DNA of 39,902 nt from Candidatus Rifleibacteriota bacterium (GTDB lineage: Bacteria > Muiribacteriota > Ozemobacteria > Ozemobacterales > Ozemobacteraceae). The notes beneath the pieces are model-generated. The model worked only from the letters and a program-made list of their open reading frames with translations. It was not told the origin of the DNA and searched no databases. Where the stretch lies: the NCBI GenBank assembly GCA_015233155.1, contig JADFYG010000006.1:100786-140687 (forward strand), given 5' to 3'. Position numbers and translations under genes: made by a program. Below are positions 1 through 6,808 of this stretch, one piece after another; the first letter of the stretch is position 1, and each line of letters opens with the position of its first letter.

Positions 1-878
1 AGTATTTTTTCCAGGTCTGAAATGGTCTTGACCGGCTGATTGTTCATCGTCTGAATGATGTCTCCTGCTAACAGCCCGGCAGTTTGGGCCACGCCTTCCG
101 CCTCAGTAATGATCAAGCCTTCCTGCCATGCGGGAATAGTGAATGTCTGGGCCAGTTCGGGAGTCAGCTCTTCCACTCCGATCCCAATAGCCGGCAGATC
201 CAGGGTTCTGGGTTCAACTTCGGCTCCAGGAACGCCCTGTGGGACAGTATTGTCTGGGGTAATAGGCAGGGCTACCGGTAAAGCATTAGCCTGATTCGGG
301 GCAGCAATTTCAATAGGCTGAAGCGTATGTTTTTTGAGCTTCAGGCGAAGTGCAATTCTTTGCCCATTTCGAAACACGGTAAGTACGACTTCGTCTCCCC
401 GTATTTTATCCTTTACGAAAGACCAGAACATGCGATCATCTCTGACGAGCCAACTATCGACCTGCACGATGACATCTCCCCTGCAAAGGGAGTCGACAAT
501 CGAGCGGGAATCGACCCTGGTTACAACGACACCAAATGGTACCGGTGAATTCAACTGCTTCTGGTTTTTTGCGTTGACCGGCAGTACTGTTATTCCCCAC
601 CATGGCCGACCAAGCAGGGTTTGATTATCCGACCATTGATACTGGTCCTGGGCATAAATATTAGCGCTATAATTGTTATCCGGTCGAAACCGGGGAGAAA
701 CGAAACTATTTCCCCATTCAGCCTGGAGCATGGCCTTGTGGTGAGCAATATTCTTGGATACTTCTTCGTAATGATGCCAATCCCATAAGATCAGCCCGAT
801 AATAAAACAAAGAAGGAACAGGATTAAACCGGCAATTAAATTCAAGCTGATTTCATTCTTCTTTTTTTCACTTGCCAT
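1..878 (-). CDS. Membrane-anchored double-PDZ magnetosome protein (MamE C-terminal paralogue), 3' end off window
   Basis: Starts at ATG 878 with GAGGAA about 9 bases upstream; the frame stays open for 292 codons to the left edge, so the C-terminus is missing. A short charged N-terminus is followed by one membrane segment (about residues 12-32), a linker with many Asn, Gln and Trp, a first PDZ-like domain (containing GRPWWGITVLPV, RGDVIVQVD and MFWSFVKDK) and a second one (GLIITEAEGVAQTAGLLAGD, NNQPVK). Both domains closely resemble PDZ domains of the mamE product at 6809-9751, so this is probably a duplicate of the MamE C-terminal half without the protease domain. No CXXCH haem motif occurs in the visible part. 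It is the last visible gene of the leftward magnetosome cluster, 344 bases after mamQ2. The likely role, by inference, is a scaffold or substrate-binding partner at the magnetosome membrane. It could be labelled MamP-like, but the true MamP is at 11931. Confidence 0.75.
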   Translation of the reverse strand, partial: MASEKKKNEISLNLIAGLILFLLCFIIGLILWDWHHYEEVSKNIAHHKAMLQAEWGNSFVSPRFRPDNNYSANIYAQDQYQWSDNQTLLGRPWWGITVLPVNAKNQKQLNSPVPFGVVVTRVDSRSIVDSLCRGDVIVQVDSWLVRDDRMFWSFVKDKIRGDEVVLTVFRNGQRIALRLKLKKHTLQPIEIAAPNQANALPVALPITPDNTVPQGVPGAEVEPRTLDLPAIGIGVEELTPELAQTFTIPAWQEGLIITEAEGVAQTAGLLAGDIIQTMNNQPVKTISDLEKI

Positions 879-977
879 ACGAATTATTCCTCTTTGATTT
901 CAGATTCCCGGGCTTGTTATTCCGGCGGTAATTACAAACATAAACAACTTAGTAAAGCGCATTTATGTTTTCATTTC

Positions 978-1001
978 GGGCACGTCGCGCCGTGCCCCTA
1001 C
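978..1001 (-). repeat. REP-type palindrome, copy 1
   Basis: Plus strand shows arms GGGCACG and CGTGCCC (7 bp, perfect) around a 6-base loop, ending in CTAC; read on the minus strand it is GTAG followed by a palindrome, the layout of REP elements mobilised by RAYT (TnpA-REP) enzymes. Related copies are at 17726, 18524 and 28380. Confidence 0.7.
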
Positions 1002-1110
1002 GTCAAATATTTTGACATCAAATCAACAAATTTCAATATCCCTATGGTTAACAAAGAATGCTTACCGATTGGTTCAGATTTCTCCCCTCGGTCGAAATGG
1101 CAGCATTGCT

Positions 1111-1141
1111 TGTCATTCCGAACGAATGTGAGGAACCTCGC
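1111..1141. repeat. Possible dispersed intergenic repeat of the GTCATTCCGA type
   Basis: The stretch begins TGTCATTCCGAACGAATG and continues GAGGAACCTCG. From memory this resembles short dispersed intergenic repeats of the form GTCATTC-GAGCGAAGCGAGGAATCT seen in many bacterial genomes. Only one copy is in the window, so its repeat nature is inferred. Confidence 0.35.
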
Positions 1142-1222
1142 TTGGCAAAGATTCGTGAATATTTAGGCTTCTTTGGTAATCGTGAATACCCCTTTGTATA
1201 AGAATTGGCATACGCAAAAGTC

Positions 1223-1798
1223 TCAATTAATTTGTGGGGCCTTTAATACCTCATTTTCACTTCCGATATACTCAAGTTTGTCGAAACAAAAAATTTTAGC
1301 GAAGACATTTCCCGGGAACGTCACATAGCATTGGTTGTAAGCTCCAACCGTACTATTAAATTTCTCCTTGGCGTCGGCAATGCGATTTTCAGCCTCGATA
1401 AACCCCTTCATCAGATCCTGGGTGGCCTGAGTCGCCCTCAGTTCAGGATACTGCTCTGATAAGGCAACTAAACCGGGCAACATTTTATCCAATACATCTT
1501 TTTCCATGGCTGTTGCGGAATCCGGGTGCCGTGCTCTATTTAATAATTCCCGGGCTTCAGTAACGGATTTGAACATTTTTTCCTCGAATTCGGAATATTT
1601 ATCCACAAGGCGGGAAATATGTGGAATCAGATTATTCCTTCTTTGTAACTCCTTTTCAAGATCGGCACTGCGGGCATGAGCTGCGGTAGACCACATCGAA
1701 AAACGGTTGAAATGGAAAACGGCCTCCATGAAAAGAATTAAAACTGACAGAATAATCCCCGACACTACAATAAATTTGCGCTGTTTTATTGATAACAT
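1223..1798 (-). CDS. mamQ: LemA-family magnetosome protein MamQ (second copy)
   Basis: 191 residues from ATG 1798. One N-terminal membrane segment (about residues 9-27) is followed by the helical LemA domain: ADLEKELQRRNNLIPHISRL, then LVALSEQYPELRATQ, then ENRIADAKEKFNSTVGAYN and FPGN near the end. This matches the LemA fold, a long helical bundle of unknown biochemical activity. In magnetotactic bacteria the LemA member MamQ is needed for magnetosome membrane formation. The window has two: this one and a longer one at 10173-10874, similar over the domain but with different N-termini. It lies 33 bases after mamL. The C-terminal CYVTFPGNVFAKIFCFDKLEYIG is typical of the family end, where GF is usual. 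A housekeeping LemA is the alternative, but the context argues for MamQ. Confidence 0.85.
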   Translation of the reverse strand: MLSIKQRKFIVVSGIILSVLILFMEAVFHFNRFSMWSTAAHARSADLEKELQRRNNLIPHISRLVDKYSEFEEKMFKSVTEARELLNRARHPDSATAMEKDVLDKMLPGLVALSEQYPELRATQATQDLMKGFIEAENRIADAKEKFNSTVGAYNQCYVTFPGNVFAKIFCFDKLEYIGSENEVLKAPQIN

Positions 1799-1831
1799 CA
1801 GTTAAATACCAAAAAAAGTTTCATGAGATGC

Positions 1832-2155
1832 TTACAAATCATCATCTTCAATTTTTTTTCCAGGCTTTTTATTCTCGGTTAAAAGTTTTGTATCCATGGA
1901 TAACAGAGGTTTTTTAGAATCCTCTAATTCATTCTCCAACTGGCTTATTTTTAGCCTCATTCTTCTCTGTCGCCGTAAGCTGAGAATAGAGGCAACGATG
2001 ATTCCGCCCAGAAAGGATATGATTACTATGACGATTAACGGAATAGGCTCTGACTCCCAGCCCAGCAGGCGAACCTGCACTGGATTGGGATTTTGCAGAG
2101 TCAGCAATATCAGTATGACTGAACCAAGTAATGAAATAATCAGTTGAGGATGCAC
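1832..2155 (-). CDS. mamL: LapA-domain magnetosome protein MamL
   Basis: 107 residues from GTG 2155, with GGAG 9 bases upstream and 12 bases after the end of mamO. It has two membrane segments (about residues 5-20 and 36-58) separated by a short loop carrying QNPNPVQVRLLGW, the signature arrangement of the LapA (DUF1049) family, followed by a basic stretch (RRQRRMRLK) and a short coiled-coil-like acidic tail. MamL is a member of this family with two membrane helices and a basic tail, and is required, with MamI, MamQ and MamB, for magnetosome membrane biogenesis in the model species. This protein is longer than the roughly 80-residue alphaproteobacterial MamL because of the coiled-coil tail. 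Assignment rests on fold plus position inside the cluster; a generic LapA protein is possible. Confidence 0.75.
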   Translation of the reverse strand: MHPQLIISLLGSVILILLTLQNPNPVQVRLLGWESEPIPLIVIVIISFLGGIIVASILSLRRQRRMRLKISQLENELEDSKKPLLSMDTKLLTENKKPGKKIEDDDL

Positions 2156-2167
2156 TATTGGCCGCTC

Positions 2168-4528
2168 CTACCAGAAGTAGATCAGGGTAATATGAATGGT
2201 TGAAAATGTCAAAAACATTAGCATTGCCGGGAAGCCCCATTTAGCGAATTCCTTAAACGTCAGGCCCGAGTGGCTCCATTCGTGTTCAGGTTTTGATTCC
2301 GGCAAACTCTCGGCTTCATCTGCATTAGTGTGAATGAAATCATCGAGCATCGTTGCGGCAACACCACCGGCAGTTGCACCGGTCAGGGTTGCGCTCGATC
2401 CGGCGCAGACACCAAGGGAAAGCGACCACCAATAGAGATTGTGAGGCGCAAGGCAGGTAAGACTTTGTACAATCGGAAGAAACAGGGCCATGCTGGGTCC
2501 CGCATTCAAGAAACAGGTAACGAATGCCGCCATCCACATTAGTACCAGACAGGCCAGAAGAATATTTCCGGAAGAAAGGAATATAATCGTTTCCGAAATG
2601 TAACTAGTCAGACCCGATGCTTCAGCTGCGCCTACCAGAACAAAAAGTGCCGAGAAAAAGATAAGATCGCTGAAATTGATCTTTTTAAGCAGCCTCTTCG
2701 TGGAGCAGCTTCCGAAAAGAAGGGCGAGAGCACCACCGACCAAAGCGATATGCGCCGGAGTCTGATGAAAAGTATCGCCTAAATGGAACCCCACTATAAC
2801 GATTCCTAAAATCATCAGGCCCCGCCTCAATGCCCGCGGATTCTTAATAGCTTCAGGCAGCTCCCTTCTCACACTTTCGAGAAAAGCATTTGTTTCCAAT
2901 TCAGCGACGCGACCGGGAGGAAGTTCTGGGAGTTCCGGATCCCACCATGGGTCGTCATTCATGGGGTCACTCTTTATTTTCATGCTGTTCTTTTTTTTCG
3001 CTTTTTCAATCGCGGCTTTTGGGATGGAAAAAAGTCGGTTGTGAAATAGTCTCAAGTAGATCAGGAAGACAATCAATTCAAAGAGGCAAATCGGAAGCAT
3101 GTAATAAATAAACTGAACGAATGGTACGCCGGCCTCACTTCCTATGAGCATATTTGGAAAGTCGCCGATCATTGTTGATGCGCCGCCAAGATTGGATGCA
3201 ATAATGATGCTTATCAGAAATGGTTTGGGGTCGAAATTCAGACATTTGGACAGGCGAAGGATCATCGGGGCAATAACCATTATGGTCGTCAGATTGTTAA
3301 TAACTAAGGAGACCATATACGTGACAAAACAAAACAACAGCATGATTTGCCACTTATTGCCACCAGTGGCCAAGGATATCTTTTTGGCCAGGTAATCAAA
3401 AAGGCCGGCTATCTCCAAAACGCCAGCAATTAGGCTCATTCCAACCAGAATGCAGAGCACATCAATCTTGCTTGTCAGGGCGATGCCGATTTTTTCCTGG
3501 TCGTAGAAACCCACGTGCTTGCCAATCAGCACAATTACGATGGCGCCGGTTAAGAAGAGAAGAACGCGGTTAAACGCATTATTGTAGACGAGATAATACA
3601 GCAGAGTAAAAATGAGTAGGACCGCCAGAGTTTCCAGAAAAGAAACCTTGCGTGACATATTATCGTGTTTCTCACGGAAAGGGGCATTAACCGGCCTGAC
3701 CGTGGCGCCTCCGGTGTTTACAACCGGCGTTCCACTGGCCGCAACTGGTCCGGGCAAGTCGGCGAGAATTCTATTGCATTGATTGATTGGCATTGCATAT
3801 GAAATGCCTTTAATGTTGTGAATAGAATTCTCGGAAAAAAGGAACGGCAGGGCTAAACCGATCACCTCACCTTTTAAATTGACGAGCAGACCGCTATTGT
3901 CCTCTGAAAGCAAGGCGAGATTGGTTTGGATCAGACTCAGGTATTTATTTTTGCTGACAACCAATGCCTGACTGTTATTGAGGATTTTGCCCTCTTTAAG
4001 CGTCAACTCCCATCCAGACGGCGTTCTTCTGCCGCCCACGACAATAACTTCTTCGCCAACATTGAGCTGGTCAGAATTTCCATATGGTGCTGCCTGAAAC
4101 CTGGGCGCAAAATTCTCCTGTGCTCCATGGGTTCCCTGGCTTAATCTGAGCAAGGTTGCATTTGTGGTGTTATCTGTACTGATTATTGTGGCATCGTATT
4201 TATTCCCCTGAAGATCGGAAGCCTGAAGGCTTTCTATTGTTCCGGCATTTGGCACGGCTAATGCCGAAGTGAGGACATGTCCCGAGGCGTCAATAATCAA
4301 TCCACAGCCGATGATGCTGAAATTGGTTTCTTCAGCGCGTTTCTGGCTTGCCCAGAGTACCACAATACTGTTTTTTACTTTTGAAATAACCTGTTGGGGA
4401 TTGACAACTGCTTTTGGGCGGGTTGGATCGATGGCTGAATATCTGAATTTATCCCGGTAATTAATTGAAATAAATATGGCAAGGCCCAAGACCAACAAAA
4501 CCATCAATGTCTTGCCGAGTTTTCGCAT
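2168..4528 (-). CDS. mamO: MamO-like pseudo-protease fused to MamN/ArsB-type ion permease
   Basis: 786 residues from ATG 4528, whose A is also the last base of the mamB TGA stop. An N-terminal anchor (residues 5-21) leads to a chymotrypsin/HtrA-like domain (about 40-255). Its catalytic positions are mostly lost: the His position in GHVLTSALAV is Leu90, the Asp position in TTNATLLRL is Asn123, while Ser212 in DNSGLLVN remains. So the domain should not be proteolytic, as for MamO, whose protease domain is inactive and implicated in metal binding. From about residue 297 follow some 10-12 membrane segments of the ArsB/NhaD/CitT ion-transporter superfamily (LVINNLTTIMVIAPMI, ASNLGGASTMIGDFPNML, FVTCFLNAGPSMALFLPI), the family of MamN. 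A hydrophilic Asp/Trp/Pro-rich loop (about 525-550) splits the two halves of the permease. Known MamO proteins carry a TauE-type transporter instead. Confidence 0.85.
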   Translation of the reverse strand: MRKLGKTLMVLLVLGLAIFISINYRDKFRYSAIDPTRPKAVVNPQQVISKVKNSIVVLWASQKRAEETNFSIIGCGLIIDASGHVLTSALAVPNAGTIESLQASDLQGNKYDATIISTDNTTNATLLRLSQGTHGAQENFAPRFQAAPYGNSDQLNVGEEVIVVGGRRTPSGWELTLKEGKILNNSQALVVSKNKYLSLIQTNLALLSEDNSGLLVNLKGEVIGLALPFLFSENSIHNIKGISYAMPINQCNRILADLPGPVAASGTPVVNTGGATVRPVNAPFREKHDNMSRKVSFLETLAVLLIFTLLYYLVYNNAFNRVLLFLTGAIVIVLIGKHVGFYDQEKIGIALTSKIDVLCILVGMSLIAGVLEIAGLFDYLAKKISLATGGNKWQIMLLFCFVTYMVSLVINNLTTIMVIAPMILRLSKCLNFDPKPFLISIIIASNLGGASTMIGDFPNMLIGSEAGVPFVQFIYYMLPICLFELIVFLIYLRLFHNRLFSIPKAAIEKAKKKNSMKIKSDPMNDDPWWDPELPELPPGRVAELETNAFLESVRRELPEAIKNPRALRRGLMILGIVIVGFHLGDTFHQTPAHIALVGGALALLFGSCSTKRLLKKINFSDLIFFSALFVLVGAAEASGLTSYISETIIFLSSGNILLACLVLMWMAAFVTCFLNAGPSMALFLPIVQSLTCLAPHNLYWWSLSLGVCAGSSATLTGATAGGVAATMLDDFIHTNADEAESLPESKPEHEWSHSGLTFKEFAKWGFPAMLMFLTFSTIHITLIYFW

Positions 4529-5508
4529 CACACTTGCCGTTCAGATTGTGGCCTGCAGATCACAGTCGCGTTTCCAAGATGACAGATATGATGATTTAAC
4601 AGCTCGACGATTCTTTGAGAAATAGCGTTCGCTTCCGGAAAAGAGGTGCCGGCATTTACGAGAATCTCCAGGTCGATAAGCTGGATCCGACCAGCTTTTC
4701 TGGTTCTGATATAACCGATTTCCCTTACGTCCGGATCAGAATTGACCAGAGCTCTGATCTGCAGGACTTTATCAGCAGACAAACCAATATCCATCAGATC
4801 ACCAAAATTCTTCTCAATCAAGGAACAAGCAATCGCCAGTACAATGCTTCCTACGATTAACGCTGCCAATGGGTCCAGTCTTGGATATCCCAGGTGTGCA
4901 CCAAGTAATCCCAAAAAAACAGCAACAGATGAAAGCGCATCCACGCGGTTGTCCCAGGCCTCGGCTTCAAGGGCGGGGCTGTTCACTTTCTGGGCTGCGC
5001 AGATCTCTTCACGATAGATTATTTCGTTGGTCAGAATGGATATGAAAGAAGCCATCAGAGCGACAAAATGTGGAATAGGCGGCGTATCGTCACTTATCAG
5101 GTCTTTGAAGGCGAAAATGATGATGGATGATGACCCAAAAAACAGCACACAGCCGACAATTACACCGGAGATATTCTCGATCTTTCCATAGCCATAAGGG
5201 TGACGCTTATCAGGAGGCTTTTCGCCGATCCAGACGGCAATCAGGGTCACAAAGGAGTCAAGGACGTCAGCGGAACTATGGACGGCATCGGCAATTAATC
5301 CCGAACTACTGCTGAGGACCCCTAAAAGCCCTTTGAAAACGGCCAGAAAAATGTTGCCCAGAATGTTATGGTGGTGTACTGATGTGCCGGCGCATTGCTT
5401 ACATTCATTCGGAATGAGTACAAGCGATGCGCCTTTTTTGTTTTCCCTAACACAGGCAGGAGACATTACCGGATACTCTGGTCGATCTCCCGGACCAGCG
5501 CCTCCCAT
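4528..5508 (-). CDS. mamB: Magnetosome cation diffusion facilitator MamB
   Basis: CDF-family metal transporter, 326 residues from ATG 5508 (GTG 5517 and ATG 5466 are alternatives; none has a clear ribosome site). Similarity to MamB starts near NECKQCAG, which parallels the N-terminal CRDC of known MamB. Metal-site residues are in place: His77 and Asp81 in ADAVHSSAD (membrane helix 2) and Asp186 and Asp190 in AWDNRVDALSS (helix 5); SPALEAEAWDNRVDA closely follows the MamB consensus. About six membrane helices are followed by a cytoplasmic C-terminal domain from about residue 245. MamB brings iron into the magnetosome lumen and, in model species, is also essential for vesicle formation. It is followed by mamO with overlapping stop and start codons, implying translational coupling. 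Only one CDF gene is visible; MamM, its usual partner, is not in the window. Confidence 0.92.
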   Translation of the reverse strand: MGGAGPGDRPEYPVMSPACVRENKKGASLVLIPNECKQCAGTSVHHHNILGNIFLAVFKGLLGVLSSSSGLIADAVHSSADVLDSFVTLIAVWIGEKPPDKRHPYGYGKIENISGVIVGCVLFFGSSSIIIFAFKDLISDDTPPIPHFVALMASFISILTNEIIYREEICAAQKVNSPALEAEAWDNRVDALSSVAVFLGLLGAHLGYPRLDPLAALIVGSIVLAIACSLIEKNFGDLMDIGLSADKVLQIRALVNSDPDVREIGYIRTRKAGRIQLIDLEILVNAGTSFPEANAISQRIVELLNHHICHLGNATVICRPQSERQV

Positions 5509-5553
5509 GGTGGACACATTGAAACGAACGAAACAGACATTGTCATTTGCGGA

Positions 5554-6804
5554 TTACAGTTTCAGGAAAACATCCACCTGCGTGCCATTTCTATACACGG
5601 TGAATTTAACATCATCTCCTGTGCTGCAATCGGACATAAACGACCAGAGCATCTCTTCATCCTTGACCAGTCGGTCGTTTACCCGAACAATGATATCCCC
5701 ACGATAAAAGCCGCCTTTGCTTGCCGGAGATTTGTCAAAAACATTATTGATTAACACCCCACGATTGAATGGCAGATTAAACTTTCGTACAATTGCATCG
5801 TTTACCGAATCTGCATCAACACCAAGCCAAGCACGGCCCTTGGTTTTTTCAACATTCGAGGAGGCCGCAGTTCGCTGAGAGACTTCCTGGGCAGGGGGGC
5901 GAACAACGCCCATGTTGTTTTTCAGAGGAGATTGGACAATTTCAATGAACTGGGAAAACTTATCTTTTGCAATATTAATCGGTATCGCAAAACCGATGCC
6001 GCTGAAAGACTGGGTCATGGAAAGAATAGCAACGTTGATACCTATCACTTCGGCACTTGTGTTCACCAGAGCACCACCGCTCGAACCAAGGTTCAATGAA
6101 GCATCCGTCTGAATCAGGTGCTCATACACCCTATTGGCAGTGGAAAGCGTGCGGTTGGCGTTACTGATGATCCCGGCTGAAGCGCTTTGACTCAGACCGA
6201 ACGGGCTTCCCACGACCAGGATATCGCTTCCGATAACGGCAGTATCTGAATCACCCAGCGGGGCGGGAGTAAAAACATCATTTGTCCCTGGAGCGACTTT
6301 GATAACTGCCAGATCAATTTCATTATCGAAATCGATTAATTCAGCTGGATACGTTTTGACGGCCTGGTCACGCATTACGGTGACCTCTATGTTTTTGGCT
6401 CCCTGAACGACATGGTAGTTGGTCAGAATATAACCCTGGCTGTGGATCACCACGCCCGAGCCACTCTGTGACTGAATTCCAGAGGTGGATATAGTCACTA
6501 CAGAGGGTGAGACTGCCTGTATCACCTGGTTAAAAGAAATGATTCTCGGAGTCGGGCGGGTTACACCGTCAATCTTTTTCGTCGTCGGCTTCGGTGGTTT
6601 CGGCGGATTAAGCGCAACCGGAGTGGCTTGCAGTCCGGGCTTAGGTTGAACCACGGCTTCCGGAGTCTTTTGCATTCCCTGGAAGAAGTTAGTTTTCTGG
6701 TAGTTAACCAGCAGCCAGGCGAGAGTTACGCAGACCAGGACTATATCAAGAATCAACCACGGCCATAAACCGGATTTTACGCAAGTAACATTTTTTTCGC
6801 TCAT
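5554..6804 (-). CDS. MamE-like HtrA serine protease with one PDZ domain
   Basis: 416 residues from ATG 6804, with AAGGGA about 9 bases upstream and only four bases after the mamE stop. Layout: short cytoplasmic tail, membrane anchor (about 14-34), Pro/Lys-rich linker (45-85), trypsin-like domain (90-290) and one C-terminal PDZ domain (about 322-416). The triad is intact: His131 in TNYHVV, Asp164 in EIDLAVIKV, Ser242 in LGSSGGALVN, so an active periplasmic or lumenal DegP/HtrA-type protease is expected. The PDZ domain contains GFYRGDIIVRVNDRLVKD and resembles the first PDZ of mamE. It has no CXXCH and lacks the Cys-rich modules of its neighbour. It is a paralogue of mamE, perhaps the counterpart of the additional MamE/MamO-type proteases of other deep-branching clusters. 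Direct contiguity with mamE, mamB and mamO supports a magnetosome role. Confidence 0.88.
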   Translation of the reverse strand: MSEKNVTCVKSGLWPWLILDIVLVCVTLAWLLVNYQKTNFFQGMQKTPEAVVQPKPGLQATPVALNPPKPPKPTTKKIDGVTRPTPRIISFNQVIQAVSPSVVTISTSGIQSQSGSGVVIHSQGYILTNYHVVQGAKNIEVTVMRDQAVKTYPAELIDFDNEIDLAVIKVAPGTNDVFTPAPLGDSDTAVIGSDILVVGSPFGLSQSASAGIISNANRTLSTANRVYEHLIQTDASLNLGSSGGALVNTSAEVIGINVAILSMTQSFSGIGFAIPINIAKDKFSQFIEIVQSPLKNNMGVVRPPAQEVSQRTAASSNVEKTKGRAWLGVDADSVNDAIVRKFNLPFNRGVLINNVFDKSPASKGGFYRGDIIVRVNDRLVKDEEMLWSFMSDCSTGDDVKFTVYRNGTQVDVFLKL

Positions 6805-6808
6805 AATA

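Larger units (their letters stand above)
879..1222. other. 344-base intergenic region with two repeat-type elements
   Basis: This lies between mamQ2 and the PDZ gene. It holds a GTAG-type REP palindrome (978-1001), directly followed by a perfect 6-base inverted repeat GTCAAA-TAT-TTTGAC (1002-1016), and a stretch at 1111-1141 resembling a dispersed repeat. A short plus-strand frame across it is not credible as a gene. The 1002-1016 palindrome could be an operator, but nothing else supports that. Confidence 0.5.

Noticed and set aside
894..1166. 90-codon plus-strand frame left of mamQ2
   Set aside because: Spans a REP palindrome and a repeat-like sequence; Cys/His content comes from repeats.
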